Assembly (NCBI GenBank): GCA_938008415.1
Contig: CALLKI010000049.1
Coordinates: 1 to 7,553 of the forward strand
Direction of reading: 5' to 3'
Length of the DNA stretch: 7,553 nt
DNA from: an uncultured Luteimonas sp.
GTDB taxonomy: Bacteria > Pseudomonadota > Gammaproteobacteria > Xanthomonadales > Xanthomonadaceae
The number at the start of each line of letters is the position of its first letter. Within the stretch, counting starts at the first letter, position 1. The notes below the pieces were generated by a model that ran no database searches, was not told the origin of the DNA, and saw only the letters and a list, made by a program, of their open reading frames with translations. Both the position numbers and the translations under genes were made by a program. This document shows, one piece after another, positions 1 through 6,661 of the stretch.

Positions 1-77
1 CTGGAGAGGAAAAGGATGGGACGGGGAGCGCCCGGGCGGTGCCCGGCACGGTGATCCCGCAGCGCACAAAACGCAAT

Positions 78-101
78 GGCAGGCGGTTATTGTCGCCTGC
101 C
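78..101. repeat. Perfect 8-bp inverted repeat upstream of cas3
   Basis: GGCAGGCG (78-85) and CGCCTGCC (94-101) are exact reverse complements separated by the 8-nt loop GTTATTGT. No T-tract follows on either strand, so it is not a typical intrinsic terminator. It could be an operator-like dyad for the cas operon, a structured leader element or the end of an upstream transcript. The function is unknown; only the symmetry is seen. Confidence 0.5.
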
Positions 102-330
102 GGGGCGATGCGGCAAAAGTGCAGCCGGGTCCGTACCGTGGCGGACAGTCCGTTCTCCGGATGTGAGACGGAGGCCGGTCACAGTTGGCAGGAGTCGATC
201 CGTGCGAGGGGATAGGCGACTGGCGGGGCTTCCTCCTCCCGCAAGGAGGCTTTACCCGGAACTGGACAGGCTGCAGGCTATGCAAAGCTGTATGGGGGCA
301 ACGGGCAGTCGCCGGCCGCGGGAGCTCACG

Positions 331-340
331 GAGGGGGAGG
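331..340 (+). promoter_or_regulatory. Shine-Dalgarno that sets the cas3 start
   Basis: The purine run GAGGGGGAGG ends 8 nt before GTG at 349. It contains a full GGAGG core (336-340) at ideal spacing and is the only convincing ribosome binding site near the N-terminus of Cas3. It therefore favours the GTG at 349 over the ATG at 76. Confidence 0.75.
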
Positions 341-348
341 ACGCGTCC

Positions 349-2649
349 GTGAAGGAGAACGGTAGAAAAAGGTTCTTTGCCCATTCGACCGGGTTGCCGG
401 ACAAGCGCAACTGGCACCTGCTGTCAGACCACTTGCGGGAGGTAGGGGAGCGCGCAGCAGCCTGTGCTTTCGTGTTTGGAGGGGCTGAACTTGGCCGCGT
501 GGCCGGGCGGCTGCACGACATCGGGAAATACACGCGGCGGTTCCAGTCGCGTCTGGATGGCGATCCCACCCGGGTCGATCACGCTACCTGGGGTGCCTGC
601 ATTGCCCGGCAGCGCTATGGAAGCATCGGCACGCTGATCGCCTACGCCATTGCCGGGCACCATGCCGGACTGGCCAATGGGCGCCCCGGGTGGGATGACC
701 AGTCAAGGGCGTCACTTCTGGATCGGTTGTCGGAGGAATATCGCAGCCGGGAATTGCCGGCGCTGGAACCGGAATGGGAACAGGAAGTCGTGCTGCCGGA
801 CCGGCTTTCCATGCCGTCCGGATTCGTCGCGCATCCGAAGCCGCAATACCGGCTGTTCCAGTTGTCCCTGCTGGTGCGCATGGTCTTCTCGTGCCTGGTC
901 GATGCGGATTTCATCGACACGGACAACTTCTATCGTGCCATCGAAGGAAGGCCGCCGCGGGACGAGGGTTCCGGAAACAAACCGTCCCTGCTGGAACTTC
1001 GCGACGCGCTCGACAGGTATCTTGCAGGACTGCCTTCAACAGGCGGCATTAACCCGGAGCGTGCACGGATCCTGCGGGAAGTACGGTCCAAGGCCACGAT
1101 GGGTACGGGCCTGTTCTCGTTGACGGTGCCGACGGGCGGAGGCAAGACCCTCGCCTCTCTGGCGTTTGCCTTGGACCATGCGGTCGCCAATGGTCTGCGC
1201 AGGGTGATCTACGTGATTCCGTTCACCAGTGTCGTCGAGCAGACGGCCGAGGTATTCCGGCAAGCGCTGGCCGTCTCATCCAGCCAGGATGATGTGGTGC
1301 TGGAACACCACAGTGCGTTCTTCGATGATCCATCAAGGGAGCCGCAAGCCGCAGAGAAGCGCCGGCTTGCAATGGAGAACTGGGATGCGCCGATCGTGGT
1401 GACCACGTCTGTCCAGTTCTTCGAAAGTCTCTTTGCGGATCGTCCTTCGCGCTGCAGGAAGTTGCATAACATCGCGGGCAGCGTGGTGATCCTGGATGAG
1501 GCCCAGACGCTACCCCATGCCCTGCTCCGTCCATGCGTGGCTGTCCTTGACGAGCTTGCACGCAACTACAAGGTGAGCCCGGTGCTGTGCACGGCCACGC
1601 AGCCGGCCCTGCAGGCAGACAAGGGATTCAAAGATGGCCTGGAAAACGTCGAGGAATTGGCGCCAGGGCCTTTGGAGGGGTTGTACGAAAAGTTGCGGCG
1701 TGTCCGGGTCAGGCATGCCGGAGAGCTGGATGACGAGGCGCTTGCCCAGCGCCTGCGTCGGCATGACCAGGTGTTGTGCATCGTCAACAACCGCAAACAC
1801 GCCCGCCATCTGTTTGAATCGATCGCGGATTTTCCCGGCGCACGCCATCTGTCCACGCTGATGCATGCCCGTCATCGCAGTGCTGTTCTCGCCGGGATCC
1901 GGAAAGAACTCAAGTCAGGGCATCCGTGCCGTCTTGTTTCCACCAGCCTGGTCGAGGCCGGCGTTGATCTGTCGTTCCCGACGGTACTGCGGGCGGAAAC
2001 GGGCCTGGACTCGATTGCACAGGCCGCCGGCCGTTGCAACCGCAACGGGGAACGTGACGTGGGTTCCAGCGAAGTCCTGGTTTTCCGCCCGGCGAACCCG
2101 GATTGGCGGCCGCCAAGGGAGCTCGAATTGTTTGCGGAAGCCTTCCGCACCATCGAGCGCACCTACCGTGACGACCTGCTGTCCCTGCAGGCAATAGAGG
2201 CCTATTTCCGGGAAGTGAATTTCCGCCTGGGCGATGACCGGATGGATCGCCATGACCTGCTCGGACTGCTGGGGGATGGTGGCGTGGACGGGATCCCGTT
2301 TGAGACATTGGCCGGAAAATTCAGGATGATCCAGTCCACGATGCGTCCGGTCATCGTGCCGTACTTGCCCGGCAGCCGGGAAGTGGCTCCGGAGGTCGGC
2401 GAGGCCATACGTTTGCTCGAACGGGCAGGTGCCACCTCGGCTGCCCGCCGTCTCCAGCCATGGGTGGTACAGGTTCCGGAGCAGGGTTATGTCGCCCTCC
2501 GCAAGGTCGGGGCTATCGAACCGATTGCCGGGGACCGTTATGGGGAGCAGTTCATGCGGCTTGTGAATCCACGTTTGTACGATTCCAGGTACGGTCTGCA
2601 CTGGGATGACAACCCGCAATTCCTGGAATCAGACGCATTGGTCGCCTGA
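349..2649 (+). CDS. cas3: Cas3 HD nuclease-helicase, type I-C
   Basis: This is the effector nuclease of type I interference. Cascade recruits it to an R-loop, where it nicks the displaced strand and then unwinds and degrades the target DNA. Starting at GTG 349 gives 766 residues, normal for type I-C. The N-terminal HD domain shows H12, H28, H56-D57 (in RLHDIGK, 54-60), H78 (VDHATWGA) and H104-H105 (AGHHAGL), the usual metal ligands. A VDADFIDTD segment (184-192) precedes the helicase. The helicase has Walker A PTGGGKT (261-267), Walker B ILDEAQ (381-386), motif III TAT (415-417), motif V STSLVEAGVD (531-540) and motif VI with Q558, G561-R562 and R565. All catalytic positions I can check are present, so the protein should be active. 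It is first in the operon, as usual for I-C, and an 89-nt gap with a hairpin separates it from cas5c. Confidence 0.96.
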   Translation: MKENGRKRFFAHSTGLPDKRNWHLLSDHLREVGERAAACAFVFGGAELGRVAGRLHDIGKYTRRFQSRLDGDPTRVDHATWGACIARQRYGSIGTLIAYAIAGHHAGLANGRPGWDDQSRASLLDRLSEEYRSRELPALEPEWEQEVVLPDRLSMPSGFVAHPKPQYRLFQLSLLVRMVFSCLVDADFIDTDNFYRAIEGRPPRDEGSGNKPSLLELRDALDRYLAGLPSTGGINPERARILREVRSKATMGTGLFSLTVPTGGGKTLASLAFALDHAVANGLRRVIYVIPFTSVVEQTAEVFRQALAVSSSQDDVVLEHHSAFFDDPSREPQAAEKRRLAMENWDAPIVVTTSVQFFESLFADRPSRCRKLHNIAGSVVILDEAQTLPHALLRPCVAVLDELARNYKVSPVLCTATQPALQADKGFKDGLENVEELAPGPLEGLYEKLRRVRVRHAGELDDEALAQRLRRHDQVLCIVNNRKHARHLFESIADFPGARHLSTLMHARHRSAVLAGIRKELKSGHPCRLVSTSLVEAGVDLSFPTVLRAETGLDSIAQAAGRCNRNGERDVGSSEVLVFRPANPDWRPPRELELFAEAFRTIERTYRDDLLSLQAIEAYFREVNFRLGDDRMDRHDLLGLLGDGGVDGIPFETLAGKFRMIQSTMRPVIVPYLPGSREVAPEVGEAIRLLERAGATSAARRLQPWVVQVPEQGYVALRKVGAIEPIAGDRYGEQFMRLVNPRLYDSRYGLHWDDNPQFLESDALVA

Positions 2650-2668
2650 TTTGGCGATTTCCAGCGTG

Positions 2669-2705
2669 CATGCCTCGCTGTCTCGGGTTTTGAGACAGAG
2701 GCATG
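2669..2705 (+). repeat. 14-bp hairpin in the cas3-cas5c gap
   Basis: The arms CATGCCTC (2669-2676) plus TGTCTC (2679-2684) pair with GAGACA (2692-2697) plus GAGGCATG (2698-2705). This gives 14 base pairs with a 2-nt GC bulge on the left arm and the 7-nt loop GGGTTTT. It is the largest secondary structure outside the array. No U-run follows it, so it is not a standard terminator, and the sequence does not resemble the CRISPR repeat stem. It lies between the cas3 stop and the cas5c RBS, where it could stabilise or separate the mRNA segments or tune cas3 against Cascade. That role is inference. Confidence 0.7.
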
Positions 2706-2725
2706 AGAGGGTGTCCATGGGATTC

Positions 2726-2733
2726 GAAGGGGG
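2726..2733 (+). promoter_or_regulatory. Shine-Dalgarno that sets the cas5c start
   Basis: GAAGGGGG lies 5 nt before ATG 2739. The in-frame ATG at 2703 has no such site, sits inside the right arm of the hairpin, and would add 12 residues unlike the family. The same AAGGGGG core is used before cas7c and before the internal start in cas8c. Confidence 0.7.
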
Positions 2734-2738
2734 TACTG

Positions 2739-3419
2739 ATGGGGTACGGGATCAGGCTTCATGTCTGGGGAGACCGGGCACTGTTCACCCGGCCGGAAAT
2801 GAAGGTGGAACGGGTTTCATATGATGTGATGACGCCTTCCGCCGCGCGGGGAATCCTGGAGGCGATCCACTGGAAGCCGGCGATCCGCTGGATCGTGGAC
2901 ACCATTCTGGTGCTCAAGCCGATCAGGTTCGAATCGATCCGGCGCAATGAGGTTGGCAGCAAGCTGTCCGCGTCCAGTATCGGGAAGGCAATCAAGGCCG
3001 GTCGGACGGATGATGTGGTCAATTATGTCGAGGATGACCGCCAGCAGCGTGCGTCAACCATCCTGCGCGATGTCGGGTATGTGATCGGTGCGCATTTCGA
3101 GCTTACCGACAAGGCAGGTCCGGACGACAGTGTTGGCAAGCATCTTGACATCTTCAACCGGCGCGCGCGGCGTGGGCAGTGTTTCCACACGCCATGCCTC
3201 GGAACCCGCGAGTTTCCAGCGAATTTCGCCCTGATCGAATCTGGCGACGATTCTCCGGTTCCGGATGCGGAGTTGCGGGGGGAGCGTGATCTTGGATGGA
3301 TGCTGTATGACGTCGACTTTGCCAACGGGAACACCCCGAGGTTCTTCCGCGCCCGCATGGTCGATGGCCTCATCGACGTCAGGGGACTCATCGGGGATGG
3401 CGAAGGAGTCCGCGCATGA
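2739..3419 (+). CDS. cas5c: Cas5c (Cas5d), crRNA-processing endonuclease and Cascade subunit
   Basis: In type I-C there is no Cas6. Cas5c cuts the pre-crRNA at the 3' base of each repeat hairpin and stays bound to the 11-nt 5' handle in the Cascade complex. The 226-residue protein begins MGYGIRLHVWGDRALFTRPE, the typical I-C start. It continues with the conserved segments SYDVMTPSAARGILEAIHWKP (27-47) and GQCFHTPCLGTREF (146-159). Compared from memory with Bacillus halodurans Cas5d (Y46, K116, H117), the Lys-His pair corresponds to K134-H135 in VGKHLDIF, while the Tyr position appears to be H44 in AIHWKP. A general acid/base role for H44 is plausible but unproven. The stop overlaps the cas8c start in an ATGA (3416-3419), suggesting translational coupling. 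Confidence 0.94.
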   Translation: MGYGIRLHVWGDRALFTRPEMKVERVSYDVMTPSAARGILEAIHWKPAIRWIVDTILVLKPIRFESIRRNEVGSKLSASSIGKAIKAGRTDDVVNYVEDDRQQRASTILRDVGYVIGAHFELTDKAGPDDSVGKHLDIFNRRARRGQCFHTPCLGTREFPANFALIESGDDSPVPDAELRGERDLGWMLYDVDFANGNTPRFFRARMVDGLIDVRGLIGDGEGVRA

Positions 3420-5263
3420 TCCTGACAGCGCTTGCCGATTACTACGACAGGCTCCAGGCCACGCCTGGGTCCGGCGTTTCTCCTTACGGATACAGCAAGG
3501 AGAAGATCAGTTACGCCATCGTGTTGGACCGGGACGGGCGGGTGGTTGATGTCCACGACCTGCGGGACATGACAGGCAGGAAGCCGCAGCCCAGGATTAT
3601 GGATGTCCCGCAATTTCCCGAGAAGCGAACGGCTGGTATCAGGCCGAACTTCCTATGGGACAAGACGAGCTATGCGCTTGGCGTCAGCGCCAAGAGCAGC
3701 CGTAGCGATCAGGAATACGGAGCGTTCAAGGACTTTCATCGTGAAACACTTGCCGGATCGGACGATCCGGGCCTGCAGGCATTGCTGGCATTTCTGGGCG
3801 CGTGGACCCCGGACGGATTCAAGGACTGCCCGCACATGTCCCGACACGGGGAATCCTTCCTGGACGCCAACGTGGTGTTCAGGCTCGATGGCGACCAGTG
3901 CTACCTGCACGAGCGTCCAGCCGCGCGGGCCGTGTGGGCCGGTTTGAAAGGGCGGGGCGATGATGCGTCGGAAGGAATGTGCCTCGTAACCGGGATGTGG
4001 GCGCCGATAGCGCGCATACATCCACCAATCAAAGGAGTCGATGGCGCCCAGAGTTCAGGTGCCTCCATCGTTTCCTTCAATCTCGATGCGTTCAGGTCTT
4101 ATGGCAAGAGCCAGGGTGACAACGCGCCCATCTCGGAGCAGGCGGCTTTTGCCTATACGACCGCACTCAACCATCTGCTGCGACAGGATCCGGGGAACCG
4201 TCAGCGCCTGAAGATCGGCGACACGACGGTCGTGTTCTGGGCGCGGGCAAGAACCAAGGAACAGGCTGAAGCTGCGGAAGATGTGATCTCCGCGTTCCTG
4301 CAGGGCGATGGCGGGGGAGATACGTCTGCCCTGGAGGACAGGCAGGCCACACAGCGCCTGTTCCTGGCCCTGGAGCAGGTGCGGCAGGGGCGGCCTCTGC
4401 GCGAGCTTGATCCATCGCTGGACGACGAAGCGGAGATCTTCGTGCTTGGATTGGCGCCCAACGCATCCCGCCTCTCGGTCCGCTTCTGGGAGACACAAAG
4501 CCTGTCAGGTCTTGCCCGCCGCCTGGCCGACCACTATGCCGACCTTGCGCTTGAGCCCGCAGCGTGGCAACGCCCACCCACACCATGGCGCCTGGCGCGG
4601 CAGGTGGCGCCGGTACGCGGGGAGGGCAAATCGAAAGCCGAAGATGTTCCGCCGCTCCTTGCCGGTGAGCTGACCAGGTCCATCCTCACGGGGACAAGGT
4701 ATCCGCGCAGCCTGCTGGCCGCCATCCTGATGCGCTTTCGTGCGGATGGCCAGATCACTCCATTGCGTGTTGCCCTGTGCAAAGCCGTCCTGGCCCGTGA
4801 TGCGCGGCTGAACAGGCTGCAGGGAATATCTTCCAGCAACAAGGGGGAACCTCCAGTGAGCCTCGATACCAGAAGTACCGATCCCGGCTACCTGCTGGGA
4901 CGATTGTTCGCGACGCTTGAGAACCTGCAACGGGCTGCCATCGGCGACAAGGTTGCGACCATACGGGATCGTTATTACGGCGCCGCGTCCGCAACGCCGG
5001 CCGGCATCTTCCCGGTACTGCTGCGCAATGCCCAGAACCACCTTGGCAAGCTGCGCAAGGACAAGCCCGGACTGGCGGTGAACATCGAGAAGGAGATCGG
5101 CGAGATCATTGATGCCCTGCCGCCGATGTTCCCGCGAACCTTGTCGATAGACGAGCAGGGACGCTTCACCATCGGCTACTACCACCAGGGCCGCGCCCGC
5201 TTCGGTCGCGGTGACGGCCAGAACACCGACATCGATACCCTTCCAAAGGGGGAGCAAGAATGA
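3416..5263 (+). CDS. cas8c: Cas8c (Csd1), large subunit of type I-C Cascade
   Basis: Cas8c caps the Cascade foot, recognises the PAM (5'-TTC in the characterised I-C systems) and recruits Cas3. The 615-residue product has the Csd1 hallmarks: an N-terminal MILTALADYYDRL helix followed by SPYGYSKEKISYAIVLD, then FPEKRTAGIRPNFLWDKTSY near 64-83. Further on are CLVTGMWAPIARIHPPIKGV (189-208), SFNLDAFRSYGK (220-231), NAPISEQAAFAYTTALNHLL (about 235-254) and TTVVFWA (270-276). The helical C-terminal part from about 481 doubles as the small subunit through an internal start. It overlaps cas5c upstream and cas7c downstream by ATGA junctions, so the three are probably translated as a coupled unit. I see no frameshift or internal stop. 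Confidence 0.95.
   Translation: MILTALADYYDRLQATPGSGVSPYGYSKEKISYAIVLDRDGRVVDVHDLRDMTGRKPQPRIMDVPQFPEKRTAGIRPNFLWDKTSYALGVSAKSSRSDQEYGAFKDFHRETLAGSDDPGLQALLAFLGAWTPDGFKDCPHMSRHGESFLDANVVFRLDGDQCYLHERPAARAVWAGLKGRGDDASEGMCLVTGMWAPIARIHPPIKGVDGAQSSGASIVSFNLDAFRSYGKSQGDNAPISEQAAFAYTTALNHLLRQDPGNRQRLKIGDTTVVFWARARTKEQAEAAEDVISAFLQGDGGGDTSALEDRQATQRLFLALEQVRQGRPLRELDPSLDDEAEIFVLGLAPNASRLSVRFWETQSLSGLARRLADHYADLALEPAAWQRPPTPWRLARQVAPVRGEGKSKAEDVPPLLAGELTRSILTGTRYPRSLLAAILMRFRADGQITPLRVALCKAVLARDARLNRLQGISSSNKGEPPVSLDTRSTDPGYLLGRLFATLENLQRAAIGDKVATIRDRYYGAASATPAGIFPVLLRNAQNHLGKLRKDKPGLAVNIEKEIGEIIDALPPMFPRTLSIDEQGRFTIGYYHQGRARFGRGDGQNTDIDTLPKGEQE
4841..4848 (+). promoter_or_regulatory. Internal Shine-Dalgarno inside cas8c
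   Basis: AAGGGGGA lies 7 nt before an in-frame GTG at 4856. Its AAGGGGG core is the same one that precedes cas5c (2727-2733) and cas7c (5246-5252), which supports real use as a ribosome binding site. It marks the start of the predicted Cas11c. Confidence 0.7.
4856..5263 (+). CDS. cas11c: Cas11c small subunit, internal in-frame start within cas8c
   Basis: Type I-C systems lack a separate small-subunit gene. In studied members a Cas11c protein is translated from an internal site in cas8c and joins Cascade to stabilise the R-loop. Here a GTG at 4856 (codon 481 of cas8c) follows a good Shine-Dalgarno and would give 135 residues. The product begins (M)SLDTRSTDPGYLLGRLFATL, which lies at the point where I recall Cas11c beginning in other I-C systems. 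The predicted protein is mostly helical and ends with IDEQGRFTIGYYHQGRARF, the C-terminal segment of Cas8c. The start codon is GTG rather than ATG, which may lower its yield. Expression is inferred from position and RBS; it cannot be shown from sequence alone. Confidence 0.7.
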   Translation: MSLDTRSTDPGYLLGRLFATLENLQRAAIGDKVATIRDRYYGAASATPAGIFPVLLRNAQNHLGKLRKDKPGLAVNIEKEIGEIIDALPPMFPRTLSIDEQGRFTIGYYHQGRARFGRGDGQNTDIDTLPKGEQE

Positions 5264-6123
5264 GCGCCATCTCCAATCGTTACGAGTTCGTCTACCTGTT
5301 TGATGTCAGCAATGGGAACCCAAATGGTGATCCGGATGCAGGCAACCTGCCGCGCCTGGACCCGGAGACCAATTGCGGGATCGTCACGGATGTGGCGCTC
5401 AAGCGGAAAATCAGGAACTATGTCGCGCTGGAAAAGGAAGGAGAGCCCGGCTACGCAATCTATATGCAGGAAAAAGCCGTGCTCAACAACCAGCACAGGC
5501 AGGCCTATGCTGCACTGGGCATCGAGCCGGAAGCGAAGAAACTGCCGAAGAACGAGGCCAAGGCCCGTGAGCTGACGGCATGGATGTGCCGGAACTTCTA
5601 TGACATCAGGGCCTTTGGTGCAGTGATGACGACGGAAGTCAATACCGGGCAGGTGCGCGGTCCGGTGCAACTCGCGTTCGCTACCTCCGTCGAGCCGGTC
5701 CTGCCGCTGGAAGTGGCCATCACTCGCGTGGCGGTGACCAACGAAAAGGACCTGGAAAAGGAACGCACCATGGGGCGCAAGCACATCCTGCCGTACGGAC
5801 TGTACCGTGCGCATGGGTTCGTTTCAGCCAAGCTGGCGGAGCGCACGGGCTTTTCCGAAGAGGATCTGGATTTGCTGTGGCGGGCGTTGGTCAACATGTT
5901 CGAGCACGACCGTTCCGCCGCCAGAGGGGAGATGGCCGCGCGCAAGCTCATCGTCTTCAGGCATGAAAACCTGATGGGCAATGCACCGGCCCATGTATTG
6001 TTTGGAAAGGTGGCAGTGGCCAGGAAAGGTGAAACAACAGCGCCTGCACGCAGTTTTTCCGATTACGAGGTTCGGATTGATCGCGATCTGCCTGCCGGCG
6101 TCGAGGTAATCGAGAAGCTTTAG
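5260..6123 (+). CDS. cas7c: Cas7c (Csd2), Cascade backbone subunit
   Basis: Cas7c polymerises along the spacer part of the crRNA, forming the helical backbone of type I-C Cascade (about seven copies in characterised complexes). The 287-residue protein has the family signature FDVSNGNPNGDPDAGNLPR (14-32) followed by GIVTDVALKRKIRNYV (40-55). It also has MTTEVNTGQVRGPVQLAFA (from about 123) and GRKHILPYGLYRAHGFVS in the second half. These are RRM-like fold and thumb segments typical of Csd2. It starts in an ATGA overlap with cas8c, behind AAAGGGGGAG (5245-5254). Nineteen nucleotides separate it from cas4. Length and motifs are complete, with nothing odd. Confidence 0.96.
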   Translation: MSAISNRYEFVYLFDVSNGNPNGDPDAGNLPRLDPETNCGIVTDVALKRKIRNYVALEKEGEPGYAIYMQEKAVLNNQHRQAYAALGIEPEAKKLPKNEAKARELTAWMCRNFYDIRAFGAVMTTEVNTGQVRGPVQLAFATSVEPVLPLEVAITRVAVTNEKDLEKERTMGRKHILPYGLYRAHGFVSAKLAERTGFSEEDLDLLWRALVNMFEHDRSAARGEMAARKLIVFRHENLMGNAPAHVLFGKVAVARKGETTAPARSFSDYEVRIDRDLPAGVEVIEKL

Positions 6124-6142
6124 ACAACCGGGGAGGCGGAGT

Positions 6143-6661
6143 ATGGAAGATGACGATCTGATTCCTATCTCCGCACTCCAGCACTATCTGTACTGTCCAC
6201 GGCAGTGCGCGCTTATTCACATCGAGCAGCAGTGGGCCGAGAACCGATCCACTGCCGAGGGGCGGTTGTTGCACCAGACAACCGACAGGATGCAGGCCAA
6301 ATGTCGGCAAGGGGTCCGCGTCGTTACAGGACTGCCATTGTTGTCCAGGGTGTTCGGGCTTGTCGGCAGGGCAGATGTGGTGGAGTTCCACATGGGCAAG
6401 GATGGGGAATATGCATTTCCTGTGGAATACAAGCGTGGCCTTCCCAAGGCGCATCGTGCTGACGAGGTGCAGTTGTGCGCCCAGGCGCTATACCTGGAGG
6501 AGATGCTTGGCGGAAATATTGAAGCGGGAGCAATTTTCTACGGTAAAAGCCGTAGGCGGCATGACGTGATCTTTGATCGTGAGTTGAGGCGTATCACGCT
6601 CATCCGAACAGCCCTCCTTGCGCCGGCGCACGCGTCGCGCCCTCACGGGCGCGTGGATTGA
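6143..6661 (+). CDS. cas4: Cas4, C-terminally truncated and probably non-functional
   Basis: Cas4 normally trims prespacers and checks the PAM together with Cas1-Cas2 during adaptation. This 172-residue frame starts behind GGGGAGG (6130-6136). It has the N-terminal cysteines C18 and C22 (YCPRQC), and the RecB-type nuclease residues D78 (GLVGRADVVEF), E95 and K97 (PVEYKRG) and Q110 (DEVQLCAQALYLEEM). Homology runs through IFYGKSRRRHDVIFDRELRR and stops at about residue 151. The last 20 or so residues, LIRTALLAPAHASRPHGRVD, come from spacer-like DNA and the first repeat, where the frame stops at TGA 6659-6661. The expected C-terminal Cys triad, which supplies the other Fe-S cluster ligands, is missing. 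cas1 and cas2, which should follow, are absent. I therefore regard it as a deletion remnant, although the nuclease core is intact and it could still be translated. Confidence 0.88.
   Translation: MEDDDLIPISALQHYLYCPRQCALIHIEQQWAENRSTAEGRLLHQTTDRMQAKCRQGVRVVTGLPLLSRVFGLVGRADVVEFHMGKDGEYAFPVEYKRGLPKAHRADEVQLCAQALYLEEMLGGNIEAGAIFYGKSRRRHDVIFDRELRRITLIRTALLAPAHASRPHGRVD
6598..6633 (+). other. Orphan spacer-like segment between cas4 and the first repeat
   Basis: The 36 nt between the end of cas4 homology (about 6597) and the first repeat (6634) match the length of the spacers in the array (33-36 nt). No repeat precedes them. The bases just before, ATCAC, resemble the repeat end GAAAC only in the final AC. 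The best reading is a spacer whose upstream repeat was removed with cas1-cas2 and the leader. The left boundary is uncertain by several nucleotides because it rests on where Cas4 similarity stops. Confidence 0.55.

Larger units (their letters stand above)
1..348. other. Upstream region with no supported gene
   Basis: I find no gene here on either strand. The frame of cas3 stays open back to an ATG at 76, but the extra 91 residues are rich in Arg, Pro and Gly, do not resemble the start of any Cas3 I know, and lack a Shine-Dalgarno at 76. The stretch presumably holds the promoter of the cas operon. I could not find a -35/-10 pair with normal spacing: TTGGCA at 185-190 and TGGACA at 263-268 have no good -10 at 16-18 nt. 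There is a 10-nt palindrome CGCCCGGGCG at 29-38 and an inverted repeat at 78-101. The cas genes downstream are tightly packed, so 348 nt of non-coding DNA ahead of cas3 is ample room for regulation. Confidence 0.55.

Noticed and set aside
100..260. Riboswitch-like fragments on both strands (for example a minus-strand box near 180-190 recalling a cobalamin CCCGCAACTGT element)
   Set aside because: The match is partial and the other conserved boxes are not found in order, so there is no support for a riboswitch.
76..348. N-terminal extension of cas3 from ATG 76
   Set aside because: The added 91 residues have low-complexity Arg/Pro/Gly composition, do not resemble Cas3 and lack an RBS. GTG 349 has a strong one, and Cas3 similarity starts just after it (RFFAHSTGL).
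1915..2619. Long minus-strand open frame of 234 codons opposite cas3
   Set aside because: It is a shadow of high-GC codon use in cas3. The product resembles nothing I recognise and cas3 is clearly the real gene.
2669..2705. Intrinsic terminator after cas3
   Set aside because: The stem is strong but no U-tract follows on either strand, and the downstream genes clearly belong to the same operon type.
2703..2738. Earlier ATG 2703 as the cas5c start
   Set aside because: It has no Shine-Dalgarno, lies in the hairpin arm, and adds residues absent from the family. ATG 2739 has GAAGGGGG at 5-nt spacing and yields the typical MGYGIRLHVWGD start.
2927..2940. tRNA T-loop-like GGTTCGAATC
   Set aside because: It is inside cas5c coding sequence, with no acceptor stem or anticodon arm around it.
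4505..5257. Minus-strand open frame of 250 codons opposite cas8c
   Set aside because: It lies entirely opposite the conserved Cas8c/Cas11c C-terminus and matches no family I recognise.
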